From NCBI GenBank assembly GCA_024636975.1, contig JAGXGA010000055.1, forward strand, positions 124,001 to 188,000: a stretch of 64,000 nt of DNA, written 5' to 3'. Source of the stretch: Mariniphaga sp. (lineage in GTDB: Bacteria; Bacteroidota; Bacteroidia; Bacteroidales; Prolixibacteraceae). Position 1 is the stretch's first letter, and every line of letters starts with the position of its first letter. This document shows positions 59,665-64,000 of the stretch, piece after piece. The position numbers were made by a program, and so were the translations under genes. Under the pieces are notes generated by a model. That model saw nothing but the letters and a program-made list of their open reading frames with translations, had not been told where the DNA came from and did no database searches.

Positions 59665-61545
59665 TTACCTGCCCATTAAAATTAATAAAACATTGATGTC
59701 GGATGGCGACACTCCGGAAATCCGTTTAGCCTGTCCGATAGTTTTTGGATTAATTTTTTCGAGCTTTTGTCTTGCTTCAGTTGACAACGATTTTAGTTGA
59801 CTATAATTAAATTTATCTTCTATATTGATTTCCTCAAATTTATCAAGTTTCTCGGCCAGCAGTTTTTCCCTGTTAATGTATCCTTCATATTTGATGGCAA
59901 TTTCAGCTCCCTGTATAATTTCCATACTTCTGTGCTCAGGAACCCGTTTTAGAAACGTCTGAAGCGGGGTGATGGTCTCTATCAAATCAAATATCGAAAT
60001 CTGAGGCCGTAAAATTAGGTCATAAAGCTTTACTCCTTGTCTTAATTCGGATGTCCCTTTACTCGTAAGTAACTGATTTACAAAGACTGGCTTAACGCTG
60101 AACTGTTTTGTAAACTCTATAATTTCGGAAATCAAACCTGTTTTTTCTGTTAACAATTTCATGCGTTCTGGAGAAGCAAGCCCCATTTTATAGGATTTTT
60201 CTGTTAATCGAATGTCCGCATTGTCCTGTCGGAGCAAAATCCTGAATTCTGCACGGCTGGTAAACATCCGGTACGGTTCATCAACACCTTTGGTCACCAG
60301 ATCATCAATTAAAACACCAATGTAAGCTTCATCCCTTTTAAGTACAAACTCATCCGAGACAGAGTGACATTTCAAATGTGCGTTAATACCTGCCATTAAT
60401 CCTTGAGCTGCAGCTTCTTCATATCCTGTTGTGCCGTTAATCTGACCAGCAAAGAACAAGTTCTTTATTAATTTTGTCTCGAGGGTATTAAAAAGCTGGG
60501 TCGGATCGAAATAATCGTATTCAATTGCATACCCCGGTCGAAATATTTTTGCGTTCTCCAGCCCGGCAATCTTTCGCAGTGCCATGTATTGAACTTCCCA
60601 GGGTAATGATGATGAAAACCCGTTCAGGTAATACTCCACAGTTGATTCTCCTTCCGGTTCAAGAAAAAGCTGATGCTTCTCCTTCTCAGAGAAAGTAATA
60701 AGCTTCGACTCAATACTGGGGCAATAACGAGGACCCGTACTTTGAATTGTTCCGTCAAACATGGGAGAAAAATCAAATCCTTTTTCCAATTCGCTATGAA
60801 CTTCCGGACTTGTATAGGTGATCCAGCATGATCGCTGTTTCAATTCTGATTTTGTCCCTTGAAGATAGGAAAATGAAAAATGGGTCTCATCTCCTTTTTG
60901 TTCCGATAATTTGGTAAAATCAATCGTTCTCCCATCAATACGGACCGGAGTGCCTGTTTTAAGCCTGCCTGTGCTAAAACCGGCATCAAACAATTGTTCG
61001 GTAATGTTGTAAGACGCAGCTTCTCCTATACGGCCTCCTTTCATCTTAGAGGAGCCAACATGCATTAGCCCATTCAAAAAGGTTCCGTTAGTTAAAATTA
61101 CGGTATTGGAATAAAAAGAAACACCCATCTTTGTACGTACTCCTTTTACCTGGCTGCCATCAATAATTAATGATGTTACTGCATCCTGCCATAAATCAAG
61201 GTTAGGTATTGATTCAAGTGTATTTCTCCAAAGTTCGGTAAAGCGCATCCTGTCATTCTGAGAACGCGGGCTCCACATTGCCGGTCCTTTCGAAAGGTTA
61301 AGCATTCTGAATTGGATGGTAGTTTTATCGGAAATGATTCCGGAGTAGCCTCCCAGTGCATCGATTTCCCTAACAATTTGCCCTTTGGCAATGCCTCCCA
61401 TGGCAGGATTGCACGACATCTGCGCATACTTGGTCATATCCATTGTTATCAACAGAGTGCCGGAACCTAAGTTCGCGGCCGCTGCTGCTGCTTCACATCC
61501 CGCATGGCCTCCACCTACAACAATAACATCGTAATTAAAAATCAT
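59665..61545 (-). CDS. mnmG: tRNA uridine-5-carboxymethylaminomethyl modification enzyme
   Basis: This 626-residue FAD protein, with MnmE, modifies U34 of certain tRNAs. It has the dinucleotide-binding start VIVVGGGHAGCEAAAAAANL, then SCNPAMGGIAKGQIVREIDA, the conserved LRTGTPVRI-like RLKTGTPVRIDGRT, the GTTGYEEAAAQGLMAG motif, and a helical C-terminal tRNA-binding domain. It overlaps ybeY by 4 bp (ATGA-type coupling) and is followed by the parS site and apt. Confidence 0.97.
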   Translation of the reverse strand: MIFNYDVIVVGGGHAGCEAAAAAANLGSGTLLITMDMTKYAQMSCNPAMGGIAKGQIVREIDALGGYSGIISDKTTIQFRMLNLSKGPAMWSPRSQNDRMRFTELWRNTLESIPNLDLWQDAVTSLIIDGSQVKGVRTKMGVSFYSNTVILTNGTFLNGLMHVGSSKMKGGRIGEAASYNITEQLFDAGFSTGRLKTGTPVRIDGRTIDFTKLSEQKGDETHFSFSYLQGTKSELKQRSCWITYTSPEVHSELEKGFDFSPMFDGTIQSTGPRYCPSIESKLITFSEKEKHQLFLEPEGESTVEYYLNGFSSSLPWEVQYMALRKIAGLENAKIFRPGYAIEYDYFDPTQLFNTLETKLIKNLFFAGQINGTTGYEEAAAQGLMAGINAHLKCHSVSDEFVLKRDEAYIGVLIDDLVTKGVDEPYRMFTSRAEFRILLRQDNADIRLTEKSYKMGLASPERMKLLTEKTGLISEIIEFTKQFSVKPVFVNQLLTSKGTSELRQGVKLYDLILRPQISIFDLIETITPLQTFLKRVPEHRSMEIIQGAEIAIKYEGYINREKLLAEKLDKFEEINIEDKFNYSQLKSLSTEARQKLEKINPKTIGQAKRISGVSPSDINVLLILMGR

Positions 61546-61979
61546 ACGCTTTCCTTATCAATTTCTGTTCCTTTAAGATAAAATTCTTCCTTTTCCCGCA
61601 TCTTCTCCTGCTCTGCATCCGTTTTATCCTTAAATCCAACTAAATGAAGCAAGCCATGAAAAATTACTCTATATAATTCTTTATTAAAAGTAGTCCGGAA
61701 CTTACCTGCATTTTCTGTTATGCGTTCCAGACTGATAAATAAATCACCCGAAATAACGGTATTTTCACAATAATCAAAGGTAATTATGTCAGTATAATAG
61801 TTGTGGTTCAGGTACTCTTCATTAATCCTTAACAAATATTCATCGCTGCAAAAGATAATTGAAACATCGCCCAATTCCTTTTTCTCATTATTTATGAGGA
61901 ACTCAGCATGTTTTTCAAGTTCTTCCTGATCCAATGCAACATTTGAAACATCCTCATAAAAAACTTCTATTTTTTTCAC
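61542..61979 (-). CDS. ybeY: Endoribonuclease YbeY / rRNA maturation factor
   Basis: This 145-residue zinc-dependent RNase takes part in 16S rRNA processing and ribosome quality control. The metal motif is FHGLLHLVGFKDKTDAEQ: the first two histidines are present, but the third (usually in GYDH) is replaced by Asp or Lys, as is common in Bacteroidota YbeY. Upstream, YYTDIITFDY and GDLFISLERI are family features. It overlaps mnmG downstream and the kinase-like gene upstream by 4 bp each, so the three are translationally coupled. Confidence 0.92.
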   Translation of the reverse strand: MKKIEVFYEDVSNVALDQEELEKHAEFLINNEKKELGDVSIIFCSDEYLLRINEEYLNHNYYTDIITFDYCENTVISGDLFISLERITENAGKFRTTFNKELYRVIFHGLLHLVGFKDKTDAEQEKMREKEEFYLKGTEIDKESV

Positions 61980-62383
61980 ACCAATTCAATTTTAAACTCC
62001 ACACACTTTCCTTCTTCGCGGAAATCGATTTTGTCGGAAATCGATTTCATAATAAAAATACCCCTGCCTGTTTCATTTTTAATATTTTCTTTCATAGTAG
62101 GATCGGAAACTTCATTATAATTAAATCCATCTCCTTCATCGGTAACAGTAATATATAATTCCTTATGATGACAGGATACTTCAATAGTAACTTTTTTTCC
62201 TTCTTCATTCTTATTACCGTGTTCAATTGAATTAATCACAGCTTCAGAAACACATAACAACACTTTATGGAACCATTCCTGAGGAAGCTCCTCCTCTTTA
62301 AACAGAAGTCTGAGAAAATTTTCAACCTGTGCTAATTCTTTCTTATCAGATTGTAAAACCAGTATTTGCGGGTAATTTTTCAT
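61976..62383 (-). CDS. RsbW-like ATP-binding protein (anti-sigma factor kinase fold)
   Basis: This 135-residue GHKL/HATPase-fold protein of the serine-protein-kinase RsbW/SpoIIAB type has the N box SEAVINSIEHGNK, G1 DEGDGFNYN and G2 GRGIFIMKSISD. Such proteins bind sigma factors or anti-sigma antagonists in an ATP-dependent way. No STAS-domain antagonist or PP2C phosphatase is present nearby, so its partner is unknown. It is coupled to ybeY by a 4-bp overlap and to the DUF4175 gene by a 2-bp gap. Confidence 0.88.
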   Translation of the reverse strand: MKNYPQILVLQSDKKELAQVENFLRLLFKEEELPQEWFHKVLLCVSEAVINSIEHGNKNEEGKKVTIEVSCHHKELYITVTDEGDGFNYNEVSDPTMKENIKNETGRGIFIMKSISDKIDFREEGKCVEFKIELV

Positions 62384-62385
62384 CC

Positions 62386-64000
62386 TTATTTATTTTGGAT
62401 GTTGTTTAAATATTGCTTGTATTTGTTATTATAGAAATTATTTAATTTATGTGAATTACGATTTAAATATTCCAGGGTAGAATTATTCTTCTGCTGATAT
62501 TCAAAAAACTCCACAGGATTACTATAAAAATCATCAGCACTTTTACTTTCTCTTTCATCTTCAAATTCACGTTCCATTTCTGCTTTCTCTGCTTCGAGCA
62601 AGCGTGTTGTAATAAGATTCTGCCGGGCAATCATTTGCGAATTTACATTTTTATTCATCAACTGCCTGCGATTCTGTTCCAGAATATCATCAATCTGCTG
62701 CAGCGCCTTCTTTGCTTCACTGCCTACACCACCAGTATTCATAAGTTCCCGTAGCATCTGCTGCATCATTTCATGCTGCATCAGTGACTGGCCCAACTGC
62801 TGATTCATGTTTTGCTGGTTTCCGTTTTTCATTTGCTCAATCATTTGCTGCAATTGTTCCTTTAAGCTTTCCGATTGCTCCTTGAGCAGATTCATCCCTG
62901 GCTTTCCCTGCCCCGGATTATCGCTTTCCTGATCACCAGGTTTTGCGTTTGCCATCTGTTGTTCCAGATTGTCGAGTGCTTCATTTAATAAAAGTGCCAG
63001 GTTATTTGTGGCAGTCATTACAAATTGCTGACTAACACGTGCATTTGGATACAATCCTTCACCCATTTCATCAATTGCTTTATTAAGATTAAGCTCAATG
63101 TTTAGCAACTCATTGCTAATCATATTATTAATATGAGGAGTACGTTTTGCAAGCGCATAGAGTGAGTCTTTTACAATCTGACTTTGGTCACTTATACGTT
63201 TCTGTACACGGTTCAATTCGTTAAGAGAAGGATCAATCGTATGGATACCTGATAATTCATTTAGCACTTTCTCCTGTTCAAATGAAAGATAAACCAGGTT
63301 ACTAAGTATTTGTTTCAGGTTTTGAATGTTCTCCATATTTTGTTTTGTAGTGTTCGAATCAAGCATCTGCTGCATGGCAAAGGCAGTATTTTTCATTTTT
63401 TCGGAAGTTTCTTTCATGTCGGAACCAGCTTTCTTTTGATTTTTCTGTTTCAATGCATCTTTACTGTCTTCCATACTTTTCTGAATATCCTCGAACTCTT
63501 CACTAAAATCATCGAAATTCATTTGTTCTTTCAACTCCTCATTTAACTGAAGAGCATCGTTTATCTGATCTTGCAAATTATTTAATTCCTGCTCATTCTG
63601 TTCCTGTTGTTGCCCTACTTCTTCAAAATCCGACTGTTCATTTATATCTTCAGCCATTTTTTCTTCCACAGCCGCCATACGGCTCAACTCATCAATTACA
63701 TCCTGAAGTTTCTGTTCAACTTTCATTTTCCTCAGCATTTCAAGGTTCCTGTCGAGTTGCTTCTGCAGGTCTTCATAGGTAAAATCCATTTTTTCAGTAA
63801 GTTGGTTAAGCATTTTACTGTCAAATTCTTCAGCAAGCTTTTGAAACTCCTCCAACAATTCCTTTAACTCATCAGTAAAAACTTCTTCAAGTAATTCTTC
63901 TATTTGTTTTTGCTTTTCAACTATATCCTGATTCTGCTCATTGAAAGAGTTCATATAGTTATTCAGCTGTTCGTTGTCCTTTTTGATTTTTTCGTAAAGT
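62386..64000 (-). CDS. DUF4175-family protein, C-terminal part (truncated by window edge)
   Basis: The frame runs off the right edge without a stop or a required start; the ATG at 63954 is internal. At least 537 residues are visible, dominated by long coiled coil rich in Gln, Glu, Asn and Lys, with motifs such as EDLQKQLDRNLEMLRKM and EQMNFDDFSEEFEDIQKSME. It ends in an FYNNKYKQYLNNIQNK tail. Large DUF4175 proteins of Bacteroidota have N-terminal membrane helices followed by such a glutamine-rich coiled-coil region; the membrane part would lie outside the window. It heads the minus-strand run RsbW-like, ybeY, mnmG, apt, uvrC. Function is unknown. Confidence 0.78.
   Translation of the reverse strand, partial: LYEKIKKDNEQLNNYMNSFNEQNQDIVEKQKQIEELLEEVFTDELKELLEEFQKLAEEFDSKMLNQLTEKMDFTYEDLQKQLDRNLEMLRKMKVEQKLQDVIDELSRMAAVEEKMAEDINEQSDFEEVGQQQEQNEQELNNLQDQINDALQLNEELKEQMNFDDFSEEFEDIQKSMEDSKDALKQKNQKKAGSDMKETSEKMKNTAFAMQQMLDSNTTKQNMENIQNLKQILSNLVYLSFEQEKVLNELSGIHTIDPSLNELNRVQKRISDQSQIVKDSLYALAKRTPHINNMISNELLNIELNLNKAIDEMGEGLYPNARVSQQFVMTATNNLALLLNEALDNLEQQMANAKPGDQESDNPGQGKPGMNLLKEQSESLKEQLQQMIEQMKNGNQQNMNQQLGQSLMQHEMMQQMLRELMNTGGVGSEAKKALQQIDDILEQNRRQLMNKNVNSQMIARQNLITTRLLEAEKAEMEREFEDERESKSADDFYSNPVEFFEYQQKNNSTLEYLNRNSHKLNNFYNNKYKQYLNNIQNK

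Overview
This 64 kb window is a chromosomal segment of a Bacteroidota bacterium. The evidence is TonB-dependent receptors with carboxypeptidase-regulatory N-terminal domains, a type IX secretion (T9SS) C-terminal signal, an ECF sigma/FecR pair, PadR-PspC and LytTR regulators, A-rich leaders with TAnnTTTG-type -7 promoter elements, and a YbeY variant that lacks the third histidine of its metal motif. The mix of carbohydrate enzymes (GH33, GH2, GH26, sulfatase, sialate O-acetylesterase) and intergenic interspersed repeats suggests a glycan-degrading Bacteroidales/Marinilabiliales-like organism. That placement is inference.

Layout. 1-4.1 kb: the 5' end of a PQQ-propeller-like gene, a lipoprotein isoaspartyl methyltransferase, and an operon of a small exported protein, PadR and PspC behind a promoter overlapped by a dyad. 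4.2-13.4 kb: two outer-membrane TonB-dependent proteins, nadA, a 121-bp tandem repeat array and a membrane-anchored LytTR regulator. 13.4-20.4 kb: a sialidase and a 1528-residue T9SS sialidase-like protein, with 20-bp-spaced direct repeats upstream. 20.4-26.6 kb: polA, trpS and a cluster of toxin/antitoxin-like small genes, including a DUF433 gene followed by a nine-codon toxin remnant. 26.6-46.6 kb: glycan-related genes (Gfo/Idh oxidoreductase, sialate O-acetylesterase, an MG2-like/plug protein, two GH2 enzymes, sulfatase, GH26, tandem class II aldolase) interrupted by an Mla-type lipid transport operon. 46.7-47.5 kb: one intact tRNA-Leu(CAA) between two decayed copies. 47.5-54.5 kb: DUF202 protein, an unusual sigma/anti-sigma operon whose downstream genes carry STN domains (one fused to an aspartic protease and PDZ), then rbfA and an FtsX/LolE-like permease. 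54.5-64 kb: tdh, rsgA, and a minus-strand housekeeping run (DUF4175, RsbW-like kinase, ybeY, mnmG, apt, uvrC).

Two parS-like ParB sites lie at 55.6 and 59.6 kb, one a perfect 16-bp match. This suggests the right end lies in the origin-proximal part of the chromosome. The intergenic regions hold at least four repeat families (121-bp tandem repeats, 12-nt-periodic long hairpins, GC-rich hairpin elements, and an approximately 150-bp inverted-pair element), and several show nested insertion.

The most system-like novelty is the sigma/FecR/STN-protease/STN-CarboxypepD operon at 48-52.7 kb. It has the parts of cell-surface signalling but no TonB receptor barrel next to it.
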